Part shown: positions 46,329-57,142 of the stretch, in pieces
Layout of the letters: each line of letters starts with the position of its first letter
Numbering within the stretch: the first letter of the stretch is position 1
DNA from: Takakia lepidozioides
Lineage: Eukaryota > Streptophyta > Takakiopsida > Takakiales > Takakiaceae
Assembly (NCBI GenBank): GCA_030704615.1
Contig: CM060734.1
Location: 61,954,042-62,018,041 of the forward strand
DNA length: 64,000 nt
Direction of reading: 5' to 3'
Program-made: the position numbers and the translations under genes
Notes under the pieces: generated by a model
Database searches by the model: none
The model's input: only the letters and a program-made list of their open reading frames with translations
Told to the model about the DNA's origin: nothing

Positions 46329-48550
46329 GCACGGGAGATCTCCCGTGCTAATTTGACGACAATATGTGTTAATGTTGATCTTAGTAGTGATTGCCAGGAT
46401 TTTGTGGGAGATCCTTTGACAATCAGAAGTTAACATTGAATTCTCTGTTTCAACCATTTGAACCTTTCAATTTCTGAACATCTATATCTCTAGCAATTTG
46501 AACCCTGACTGCCTGCATCTCAGTGAAAGTTTAGTTCTGGTTAATTGTATTTTACGCACTTAGCACAGGAGATCTCCCGAGCTACAGATACTTGACTATT
46601 GCAGACTGATACGATTAATATTCTCATTCACCATAGCGCTCATTGAATAATATAGTTATGAGTCCCAATTTGGTTCGTTATTTGATCATGATATGTCGGG
46701 GTCCGAATATCGTATTTTCTTCCATAGCGGAATGTCCTTTTATATATCTATTTCAACGGTGGCCCCTTCTTGGGTGATTGCAAACTAGAGTGAACAAAAA
46801 ATGGCAGATCATGAGTACATAAAGAGTACATAAATGATGATGTGGCAAATCCTCAACCATCGGATTCGCTTCAACTGACAATCTTGATCGTCTATTATTG
46901 ACTGTTAAAACCAAGATTTTCAAATTGCGATAATATCAATTCACAATTTTTTTTTAAATTTGATCATAATCAACCCTGCATTTATGGTGAATGAATGCGT
47001 CTAATGAAAAAAAAAATTGTTATTTCAAAGAATTTAGTTATAAAGGACTTTATGAAAATAGCTATTTTTTAGGCTCAATATAGTACATAATTTTTTTTAG
47101 CTTCATATTTTTGAATGATAGTTTTCATTCCAGATTCTTCATTCTCCAAAGCAAGGTTGAGAGAGTCCTTTTTCTTGACTTTGTTCTAACTCCTATATTA
47201 AAAAAGTCCATAAGGTCTATGATAATTTACCACTATTCTATGTCTGAAAAAAATAGTGCCGTGACAGCAAAAAATGGACACTGTAGGCTGCAGTCACCCT
47301 CTTAATCTAATGTTGTAAGTTGTATCCTCACGATGTTGTTATTGATTTTCAGGTATAACATGAGAGGTCTCCCGTGGTATGTCTCGTTGTTTTTTTAAAT
47401 TACTTTCTAGATTCTTTTCTGATCTGCGGACAAATAGTTTTTGTTCTGATCTCCAAAATTTTAAATTTTTGAATGGCCAGTGGATGGGAATGGTTGTACA
47501 TTTTTATTTGTTTCCATCTGATGGTTCCACGCATTTCGTATGTCGGACGGCCGATTTTCCATGGTGGTTGATGGTTTTCTCCCTTACACATAGTGCTTGG
47601 TAGATGTTCCGTGCTACAGTGACTTGACTATTTCCGATGATGATTATTATATTTTTCTTGGAACTCATTGTAGAATATAGTAAGGATTCACACATGTTTT
47701 CATTTTCTAAAGATGATGAGGATTTTGTCTGGTCCAAAACCTTCATATTTTCCCTTGCGGAATGTCGTTCACTACTCCGATTTTAACGGTGACGTCTTAT
47801 GACGCCGATGTTGGAAATTGTATTTTCGCGATTGTGCTATTGATTTCAATTGTAGCACGAGAGATCTCCCCTGCTATGTCTCGACATCTGTTCGGCATTT
47901 CCTGGATTCTTATTTGGTATTCGGAGGGTGACAAATAACTATTGTCTTACCGGACAGTTTTAATTTCTGGGTGACCAGTTCATGTGAATGTTTGTAGATC
48001 TTATTTTCTTTTAATTTGACGGCTCAACGTTTCTCGTATTGAGCACGGGAGATCTCCCCTGGTGGGGGGGAGGTCTTAAAGCACCAGCAGCAAGCTGATA
48101 TTGTACTTGAAAATTGTATTGGACATGATATCAAACCTTGTATTTGTCGGTTCAATGCATTTCATTTGTTATTTCATGTCCTCAATGTGACAAAGATTTT
48201 TCTATCCCTTACGTTTCAATAATTCAAAAACGTTGGCAGAAATAATCCATTCAAAAACATGTTATTGGCAAATAATGTTACTGGCAAATAATCCAAATGT
48301 TATTGCTATGTTATTTGCCAGTTTCTGCCAAATTACATAATCCAATGTTTCTACCAATAATTTTGAGTCACGACCCATTGTGGTTTTAAAGCTCTTACTT
48401 GTTTCGTATGTGATATTGACATGCATTTGTTACATTTTTACGGGAAAGCTCCTCTCATCTTCTCTCACCATTGACATGTAGTAATCGAATGATTCGTTTC
48501 GCGTAAGTTGCGAGAAACTACCTATCGAGTGCACGGGAGATCTCCCCTCT
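46329..48550. repeat. Array of a 20-bp palindrome in diverged repeats
   Basis: The perfect palindrome GCACGGGAGATCTCCCGTGC lies at 46329-46348. Near copies lie at 46563-46582, 47358-47377, 47855-47874, 48043-48062 and 48531-48550, and a badly decayed one at about 47593-47614. All six keep (A)GATCTCCC or GGTCTCCC at the centre. Flanks are partly repeated: about 47313-47390 aligns with 47813-47887 (offset about 500), and the sequence after 46577 aligns with that after 47612 (CTACAG..ACTTGACTATT). Palindromes come in pairs about 190-250 bases apart. No coding frame explains it. Confidence 0.7.
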
Positions 48551-48741
48551 GTGAATATACTCACGAGCGATATCCTCAAATTCAACATAGGTGTATTGCT
48601 TGTCATTTATTTTGCAAAGGACGGTGCTACTGTTCGGACCAATCCTGGAAAATCCAAAATTGTAAGCTTTAATGCATTGTTAATACTGAATATAATGTAT
48701 TTTTTTTCCATATTTATTAATTATTTATAATTATTTGACAG

Positions 48742-49470
48742 ATGTCCAGATTTCATCCTTTTTATTTACTTAAAATGGTGTTCTATGAGCAAATGCTACA
48801 CGAAGGCGTGAAGCCCAACTACATCATATTTGTTTGTGTTTGCAATGCGTGTGCAAGCCTGGGAGCTCTGGAAAAGGGGAAAGAGGTCCATGGTGACATT
48901 GTCAAAGCTGGAATGTACCAGACGTCATTCTGAACAGTGCCCTGGTGGACATGTATGCCAAATGTGGGTGCATTGAGGATGGGAAGGGAGTTTTCAACAC
49001 TATGGCTGAATAAGATGTAGTTGTGTTGATGATATCTACCTTCTTTTGAATGGCACTTGGTTGTCAATGTCGTCCATGTTGGTTGTATTGCTAACTTCAC
49101 CACTTCAAGATCACAACTATATTGAGCAGCCATGGATTTGACTTGTATGAGATCGCATTTTTGGTACACACAGCATGTTAGAGTGGCCCTTCATAAGATC
49201 ACTCTTCGTTCATAGTGGTTATTATAAGTTATGGTTGTGGCATGGGTGTGGTTGGGAAGCCCTCCAACTACTTGAACAAATGCAACATGAAGGCTTGAAG
49301 CCAAATGGTATCACCTTTGTATGTGTTCTCTTTGCATGTACCCATGTGGGCTTGGTGGATGAAAGCTGTCACCACTTTGATTTCGTGAGTCGGGATCATG
49401 GCGTCACCCCTACTCCTGAGCATTTTGTAAATTGTGCAGGTGAGGATTTGGCCACCATCCTTCAACTTGT
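48742..49470 (+). pseudogene. PPR protein pseudogene fragment
   Basis: Bases 48742-49010 encode PPR repeats (MLHEGVKPNYIIFVCVCNAC, then NSALVDMYAKCG in a second frame). Bases 49215-49430 encode the last repeats before an E domain (ALQLLEQMQHEGLKPNGITF, then HVGLVDES). Between them lies about 190 bases of unrelated or scrambled sequence. Intact relatives are organelle RNA-binding proteins used in RNA editing. Frame changes and the lost middle show that it is dead. Confidence 0.75.
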
Positions 49471-51077
49471 TGGTGTTTCCATTCTACCTCATTCTGCTCA
49501 ATCATGGCATATTGTTGTGACCTTGCAGGTCCTATTTTTACTGGGGAGGAGGAAAATTTGCATATGTTGTCCTGATGTATAAAACATTGGTTGTGCAGGC
49601 TGTGCTAGAGACTGGCCAGAGTAACGCATGATAGGTCAAAAAAGGACGATACTGAAGAAGAGAAGTATGTGCTTTGAGATTGTTTCCTTGACATACTTTC
49701 TGAGAACCGTTAAGAAGACTTTGTACCCTAGTTGTAGCATGGCACAAAGGCATATCGGTCTAGTCTATCTCCTCGTAGAATGATTTAGCATATCCCAACA
49801 ATCGGAGGCTTGACACGGTGTAAGGTCCTTCGCTAGTAGGGTAATCAAGCTTATAATAGTGCACCTAAGCAGCATATCAATATTATCCAATGCTGAGGCT
49901 AAACAAGGCAAGGGAGGTGTCTATGGATAACTTATGACATAGCTTATAATTCCCAAGTGAAATAACAAAATTTGGATGGAAATTGAAAAACTTATGGAGG
50001 TAAGCATGCAAGGGGGTCAATATGCGACGCGAACATATTAATTGCTTTAAAGGAGTTGCTTGACTAAGTTCAAATGGACTATTTATGACAGGGAAGACTT
50101 TGAATGGTTGTGATGGTCTATTCACATGGCAGCAAGGAGATGGACCAATGACCGTAGGTTGACCATGTGTTTCACCACGACAGTGTTGAAGCTTGAGTGC
50201 TCATCTACAACGGCTATGGGCCTCGATATGCACAGTAGTGAAGCGTGTGTGTAGCGGTTATTGGCTCTTGACCATGTGGGTTTTGACAGAGACAAATCGC
50301 TATCTTCTGTCATCTTCTCTCACCTTCTCTCCCACCTGTACACCAGATTCACATTCTTTTCAATCATTTATCTTCTATGCACTTCTTGCCTCCCACCAGC
50401 AAACAATCTCTTCTCTTGTATACTAGATTTTATTTGCTTTTGTCGGTTGCAGCCTACATTTTACTTGCATCATTTATGCCAGTGTCAAAGCAAAGCAGAG
50501 CTAGCGGAGAATGAGCGATGACGACAGTGTCCTGTAGAGCTAACGAAGAAAGAGCGCTGACGATAGGCCATGATTCTCGAGTTACTGTGCTTTTTAATTG
50601 CAGCTCTCATGCCTAGGTAAATGCTCAAAGACTAAGGCTATGTTGCATTGATGCTCTTGGCCCCCACATTTGTGGTTCTGCTGTGCACACTTGCCCTGCC
50701 AGTCTTTCCCCCATTGTGTGGAAGTGTGTGCATGTAATCGCGTGTATGAGAGGAGCTGGATATGGTGACTACATAAACAACAACCTTACAAGCACTACGA
50801 GTAAGTGTTGGTATTTTTCATCTCCTGTCAACATAAGGTACGCAAGAATCTAAACCTACACGAGTCTTCTCTGTCACTTTCGATCATATATTTCCAAAAG
50901 AAAAATACAACTTAGCATCTGTCTAACATCTCAATATTAGCTTATTCATGGAAGCAATAATATGTCTCTACAAAACAGATTATAAGCTATGGCTTCCTAC
51001 ATACTTGAGATCTACAAACCTGAGGTGAATAATAGATGCAATAGCCTAAGATGATCTTAGACATTTAAGGTTTTATC
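49471..51077. other. Non-coding stretch
   Basis: No known domain in any frame; pyrimidine-rich segments lie around 50290-50460. Nothing could be assigned. Confidence 0.35.
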
Positions 51078-51637
51078 TTAGCCACTCTTCAGTGAAGGGG
51101 TAGCCTGTCCTGATGAAAGTAGACCTGGAAATGAGGGAACAACTGACCTCTGAGCATCATGATGCATGACATTACTATTCATAGTTGCCAATGGTAGTCG
51201 GACATTCTCGCCATTTCCTCGGCGACTTGCCCTCATCCTTTGTAAGGCTCTCGCCATTGCTGTCTTTTGCAAATGGCTAGTAAAACCATAGTTCATCCCA
51301 TGATAGATTCTCGGAGTTAGCTCCATTTGGAATAGTATTATGGAATGTCTCACCCATTTTTTGCACATTCTCAGAACTCTAGTAAGCTTCAAAGACTTAT
51401 TGGTTTCTTTTCTCAACAATTTTTAATGCGGCCTTCTCACTCGCCTTCTGTCTTGCTGTATGGGCATCTCTCTCCTTTGTACGAGCCCTCTCCTCTTTCA
51501 AGAGTCTCTTATTCTCTCATTCTTTTTCAGCCTTCCCTTAGTAGAGCCTTCTTTATCATAATGGCTATGTATTCATCTACAGTCATGATGATGGAATTTC
51601 CATAATCCACCAAAGGTTCTGTGCCTTTCGTAGGACG

Positions 51638-53438
51638 TCAAAGAAACTCTGGCAAAACAAACATATTTGCAAGAGAGGACTGATCATTGCTTGAATACTG
51701 AGCACACTGAACATCCATACCTTGAGTAGAAGGCTCATGAGTGAAATTTTGCTGTTGTGGTAAGACATAGTATTGCTGGTCCACAGTAGCATCTATAGGC
51801 AGTGATGATGTAACAAGCACTTCATCACTTCCTTGCATAGTAATGTCCACAGTAGGATCTGATAGCCCCTCTTGCGTTTCTGCTCCAATTATAATGACAT
51901 CAGGTGTTACTCCCTCATGGCCAGTACAATGAACATTATCAGTATGCATTGACAACAAAACGTCAGTTGCTGCCTTGTTGCTGCCTCAGTCTCCCCTTCA
52001 CTGTCGCTTGAAGGAACAACTTGAATGTTAGTGAATTGTTGGGATGACATTGTTTTTTCGTCCATTGCACGAGGATTTAGAGGCCAAATGCTAGTAGTTC
52101 GAAAACCTGCCATAATGTTTGCTGGTGTTAGAGCCTTCTGCAATGCTCGGTCAACCCAACTAGCCAATGTAGACTTATCTGGTTCATTGAAATGCCTCTT
52201 AAGCATTTTAGAATCACGTGTAACTCTGAACGCAACTTTGAAATACTTTGAAACAAGACACATCCAATGGCTGAAGTGCATGTGACGTGTGCATTGGGAG
52301 TGTAACCATATCCAAGCCAATTTCCATAGCAAATGAAATAGCTTCTAGTGTCACATGACTTCCATGATCGTCGAATATTAAAAAATGACGATCTTCAAGG
52401 GAAATATGTGGGACACTCTTCTGGAAGAAGGATAGCCACTTTGTGAATAACTTTGTTGTCATCCAAGCTTTCCCTTGTATAGCCATACATGGGCCCGGTC
52501 CACAATCCTTAACATAGTTTGCCATTATCTTCTCACCCTTGAAGATAAAGAAGTTGGGAAGGTGCTGATCTGCATTCACAACTACATTGACTGTTAACCA
52601 TTCCCTGGATTTTGGAATAGTACTATAGACAAAATTAGAGCCTTTCTTTGCAATTACTCGTGCGCCAGAGTTACGGCCAATTTGTATACCAGATTCATCC
52701 GAGTTTCAGATATGTGTGGGTGGATAATTGTGTTTGTCATAGAGAAGCTGTAAATTGTTATAGAAACCTTTGCAATGCTATGAAGTAAGAGCCTTTGCTC
52801 TAGCAACTTCTAGCCCTTCTGCCATCCGGAGCGATAGTTGTGGATGGCGGCGTTTGAACCATTTCCACCACGAATCCCCTGGAATCCCTATTGTGAATGG
52901 AGTAACTCTGGTTTGAGTGAGCTCTGCTACTTTCAACCTCAGTTGAAGTTTTGTGATAGAATGTGCAATATCCTGCATTTTCAGAACCCATTCAACAAGA
53001 GTTGTTTCTTCACTTGGTGTGAGTACTGCCTTTGCTCCCACTTTCCTTTGAGTAATCTTTCCTGTAAAATGATCTCTCGATGAAGATTCAGGAATACTCC
53101 AATGATGTGCAGCTTGTCTTTGACTCATCTGACCTGTTTCCACTGCATCCATAGCTTCTTCAAGTTGATCATCAGTCCATTTGCCCCGCAAGACCTTGTC
53201 TCCAATTTTTTTTTGGATCCCTTGAAGTGCAAATCTTGCTGCTTTCAGGTTTTTCTTTTGCTCTATTGTTGTACCAGCTTGAGTCAGATTTTGGAGTGGT
53301 AGATATGATAGGAGATGATGGTGGAACATCTTCCAAAAGACTATTGTGAGATTGTCGACGTTGTGGTAGAGAAGGTTGAACAATTGTTTGCTGTCCTTGA
53401 AGAAGCTCTTGAGATGATCGTCGAGTGCTGGCTACCAT
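51638..53438 (-). pseudogene. pogo-like (Tc1/mariner superfamily) transposase pseudogene
   Basis: Reading on the minus strand, a start near 53438 leads, after a frame change near 53270, into a psq-type helix-turn-helix (TDDQLEEAMDAVETGQMSQ, then QAAHHWSIPESS). A CENP-B-like DNA-binding stretch follows (WWKWFKRRHPQLSLR). The DDE_1 core has NSDESGIQIG near 52690, LIFDDHGSHVT near 52370 and HTSHALQPLDV near 52285, which gives the expected first and second acidic residues. Several frameshifts break it. The C-terminal part continues to about 51638. Terminal inverted repeats were not found. Plant pogo-like transposases with this layout are known to occur. Confidence 0.75.
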
Positions 53439-54612
53439 GTTTGATGTCTAAACTAATCTGATTTGAATTATATCTTAGACATAATGGTAAAAGCTTAAAC
53501 TACTTTGGTGGAATGTCTATAAGTGCAGGAAACTCATATCCCACCTCTTTAGCCTACTGACCCCAAGTTTTCTTCTTTGGTTTCTCTTCTACGTAATGTA
53601 TATCTCCTGCAGTAGCTGGATTTCTTTGTCTTATCCAACTCTCTCTATAAATTTTACCAAATGCTAGTGATGTAGTTTTGCATAAGTATGATGAATTGTG
53701 CAACCTGTGATGAACTGATAGAAGAGATCAAACTTAGGCCATTCTAAATCTATTCGCTCACCTTGTTGCTTTGTAATGCCTACAAGAATATCTGAATATT
53801 GAAACTATGCGCTTCCCTTGGCGTGTCTTCTTAGCTCTCCTAGACCATTCAAAACTCTGAAATTCTGCAAAATGTCTATTGACAAGAATATCAACTGGAT
53901 TTGTTCCTTCTATACTCAATCTTGAACTTGAAGCATCCATTCTGTGACTTTGAAGAGAAAAGACATGAATAAGCTATGTTCCATAGATAATGAGGTAATA
54001 GAGAAAGCAAGTTGCAAGACAACACGAAACTGAGCAGGCTGGAAAAGAAAGAAGAGAGAAGAGAGTGTGCATGCAGGAGCAAGAGACGTGAAACCCATCA
54101 GGTTCATGACTATGAATGACATATAAGATCCACATATTTTTTATCAACATTTTTAATCCTATCAAATCGTTGATAAGTAATTATGCACCTTTGAAAACTC
54201 TTATTGTGGCAAATAATATGAGCACATGCAATTTTCTGCATTTGATGGTATGTGGGTGATAGCTTAGGGATACAATACAAAGTGTGCAAAGCAAAGGAAC
54301 CTCTTTGGCGGGACGGATGACATTCAATTTGTTGAGCTTTAGATTGAAAAATGTGCTCACATCTGTATAATATCGTACGGGTACTGGTGTATCTCCACTA
54401 AATTCAATTTTGAAATCCGCGCTGGCATAGTGTTAATATCGTAATGGCAGAGGTGTATCTCCGTGTACTTTGGGGGGCCCATAGTGTGAGTGATCATAGG
54501 CTGAATGCACAATTATTATTTGCAGGATTTGCAGCAGTCATGCTGCGCAGTAATATGTACATGCACGGTGATAGATCTGGTTACCCTAGTGCGGAGCAAT
54601 GCGAAGCCCTAG
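53439..54612. other. Non-coding stretch
   Basis: It probably includes the untranscribed end of the pogo-like element. No domain, RNA gene or clear repeat was seen. Confidence 0.35.
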
Positions 54613-54656
54613 TTTCTCAATTGCGATTCAATTAAAACTCTCACTCCCGAAACTAC

Positions 54657-54889
54657 ACCAACAGTTGGCAACTCAGTTGGACAGTGCATGCTACCCAGAT
54701 GGTTTTGGGGTCAAATCCTCTTACCTTAATAGCTGTGGTGTGTTCTGGGCGGTGTCCCATGCGTTGCCTTCACGGCCAGGTTACTCTGAAAGAGGTTATT
54801 TTTTCCTCTCACTCTAACTAAGAGGCCTGATTTGTGAGCTGTCGCTCCCAGGTGTTTCCCTTTGATATTTTCAAAAAGAAAGAAAAAAT
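54657..54889 (+). mobile_element. tRNA-derived SINE
   Basis: The 233-base element has a pol III A box-like TGGCAACTCAGTTGG (54666-54680) and a B box-like GGGTCAAATCC (54708-54718) about 40 bases apart. It ends in an A-rich tail (54871-54889). AAACTAC on both sides (54650-54656 and 54890-54896) is the target duplication, confirmed by the uninterrupted unit at 56389. Transcription by RNA polymerase III and mobilisation by a partner LINE would be expected. Confidence 0.75.
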
Positions 54890-54931
54890 AAACTACTACT
54901 TAATTTTAATTTCTCAATGCGAAATTAAAAC

Positions 54932-56388
54932 ATTTTTGGTACAAGATTCAGTGTGGCAAGTGATGGTCTTCTTCTTACTCCCCAGCCTTTCGAGCTTCCC
55001 GCTAGGTCGGACTGCTATGACATTAGAGTATTCTGCTCAATTTCTGGTAAAGCTGATCCCACCCCCCTGCTTGAGCTCCAAGTTTACAGTGGCTTCTTCG
55101 TATGGTTCCTATCGGCTCCTGTCGGTCAATTGCAGTTTGACCCAGGAGAGTGGCATTGGATGAGCAAAAACAAGGATCACTTCTTCTCTTACACGGTTAA
55201 GATAGGATATTCTCTACTGATGCCAATCAAACCTTTGACAGGAAATGGTCAAACAAATGGGCTCACCTTGGCGGACAACCAATTCATTGGAAACTGGGCA
55301 GACATATGGAGAAAACAGAGATCTTCCAAAGTGTCTGCCTTTCTTTGGAAAATTGCCAATCGTAAATTCCAGTTGGACACTACATCTTTGACCCTCCTTT
55401 GAAATGTGCCACATGCAATAGAAACGCCCCTGAGGATCTGGAACATTGCTTAGTGTCCTGCCCATTTGCTGGTTCAGTTTGGGCTCGTGCTATCTCCCTT
55501 TATTCTTCTTGGGACATGGATCTCATATACCCCATTTCTGCTCTTCTTCTCAATATCAAAGATGGCAGATCCTTCTGCTCTTGCCAATTCCCTGTTTGCA
55601 GAAACTTTTGTTCTTAGTTCACTTAGACATGTTGTCTGAGGCTCGCAAGGCATGGGATGTTTTGGCGGCAGCTCTTTCCAGGTGCAATAACAGAAGGAGA
55701 AACCAACTCGTTGCAGCATTTGACAGCTCGTGGGGGAGGGGAGGGTTCTTCTGTAGACGGATTTCAGAGTCAAGAGTTCAATGGTTCGAAGACCTCCCAC
55801 CCTGCTGGCAGTTCCATAGGAGCCAAACGGTCCTCCCTCGAATCTGAAGAAGGAGAAGTGAATTGGAGGCACAAAAGAAGTCTTAGAACGGCAAAATCTA
55901 AGGCGCAGTTATCATTTGAGAATCCCAAAAGGAAGCGGGGTTCCTTTTGATTACGAGAAGGATTCTGATTCTCTACCTTCATTTTTGGAAGATTTGATCA
56001 TTTCTTTGGTCAGTCAGGCTGGGGCCAGGGTACTTCTTTCTTGATCTATGCTTCTTGCTCTCCTCCCTGCCGCTAGGGTTATTAGTTACATTTTCTGTCT
56101 TGCCATAGTTGTCTGCTGCTAGTGCTACAATATGGTGTAGTTAGTTTATGGCTCCAGCTCAGGCCCTGCTGATGGAGTGGAGCTCCCCACAGAAGTTGAT
56201 GCTTGGCTCTTCTGCCATGCCTTAGCTTTGTCCACTTTATCTCCCCCCTCTCTTTAGATCTACAGGCTCAGAGTGGCTCAGTCATCACCCTTATGGCTCT
56301 CTGTAAGGTTATTTTTTCTTTACCTCATTTTTAATTTTATAGGGCTACTATCCCCCCATTCTTAAAATTTAAGAAAAAAAAAAAAAAA
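54932..56388 (+). mobile_element. 5'-truncated LINE copy
   Basis: The start contains the end of a reverse-transcriptase ORF (FDPGEWHW, KVSAFLWKIANR, then CATCNRNAPEDLEHCLVSCP), which is the zf-RVT domain, in two frames with a break near 55400. A 3' region of about 800 bases follows and ends in 15 A (56374-56388). The 5' truncation and the poly(A) tail are typical of target-primed reverse transcription. It is related to the copy at the left edge of the window. Confidence 0.8.
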
Positions 56389-56492
56389 CTCTCACTCCCG
56401 AAACTACTACTTAATTTTAATTTCTCAATGCAAAATTAAAACTCTCGTTCCCGAAACTACTACTTACTTTTAATTTCTCAATGCGAAATTGA

Positions 56493-57118
56493 AAGATAGA
56501 TGAGATAGTTTATCGTTTTGGTGCAAGTGCACCCTATAAATGCACACCACCTCAAAACATTTAAATCCAATGACCGCGGTTTAAAAACATACAACCCCCA
56601 TGACCGTGGGTTGTGCTCACGCCATGCTTAGAGGATACCAAAAACCCCCCACATACGCACCACGTCGGCCATACTTTTTTATGCAGCTCCTTGCCGTGAG
56701 TTGGGGTACATAATGTGGTAGGTGAAGGTGCTGCTCTGCGATGAAGACCAATCAGATTCTTGCGTTTCCTGCCAGTGCGCTCCACTGCCGCTCGTATGGT
56801 AACGGCCTTAGTGAAACCGAGGTAAGAGAGGGTGGGGAGGATTTGACAGGGCCCCGCCGGAGGAGACCAGGCTGCCGGAATCCGGCAAAAGTAACGACAG
56901 ATGGCACGAGTGCATGAAGTTCTTACCTTCTTCCGAGTGTCCTCCCGCTTGTGTTGCTTAGAAGCTTTTCTGCTGTGCCATCTTTGAGGGGAGTTTGCTC
57001 AATTTAGGGTTGCTTCGACATCTTCTACGGCCCCACACTCGAATTGGCATTCCAGGAAGCTGATTCATTGAATTGTCATTTGATCAATAGGACTGGCGGA
57101 GAGCTTGTGAGGAACAAG
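56493..57118. other. Upstream region of the ClpF-like gene
   Basis: No gene. A near-repeat ATGACCGCGGTTT / ATGACCGTGGGTT occurs at 56571 and 56600. The last few hundred bases should hold the promoter and 5' UTR; no clear TATA box was identified. Confidence 0.4.
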
Positions 57119-57142
57119 ATGGTCCATGGCTCTGCATATTAG
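57119..57142 (+). promoter_or_regulatory. Upstream ORF overlapping the ClpF-like start
   Basis: An 8-codon frame including its stop begins 7 bases before the main ATG and overlaps it in another frame. If transcription starts upstream, it could lower translation of the main frame. The main ATG has a strong context (CCATGG). Confidence 0.45.

Larger units (their letters stand above)
54613..56492. repeat. 53-bp tandem repeat interrupted by a SINE and a LINE
   Basis: The unit starts CTCTCACTCCCGAAACTAC and ends TCTCAATGCGAAATTAAAA. A partial unit ends near 54635. Unit 1 is 54636-54931 and is split by the SINE. Unit 2 (56389-56441) is intact and shows what unit 1 looked like before insertion. Unit 3 is 56442-56492. 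The LINE sits exactly between units 1 and 2. Confidence 0.8.

Noticed and set aside
46329-48550. CRISPR-like array of palindromic repeats.
   Set aside because: Spacers are unequal and long (about 190-800 bases) and the DNA is eukaryotic.
54661-54730. tRNA gene from the A and B boxes.
   Set aside because: No cloverleaf is evident; the element has an A-rich tail and a target duplication, so a SINE fits better.
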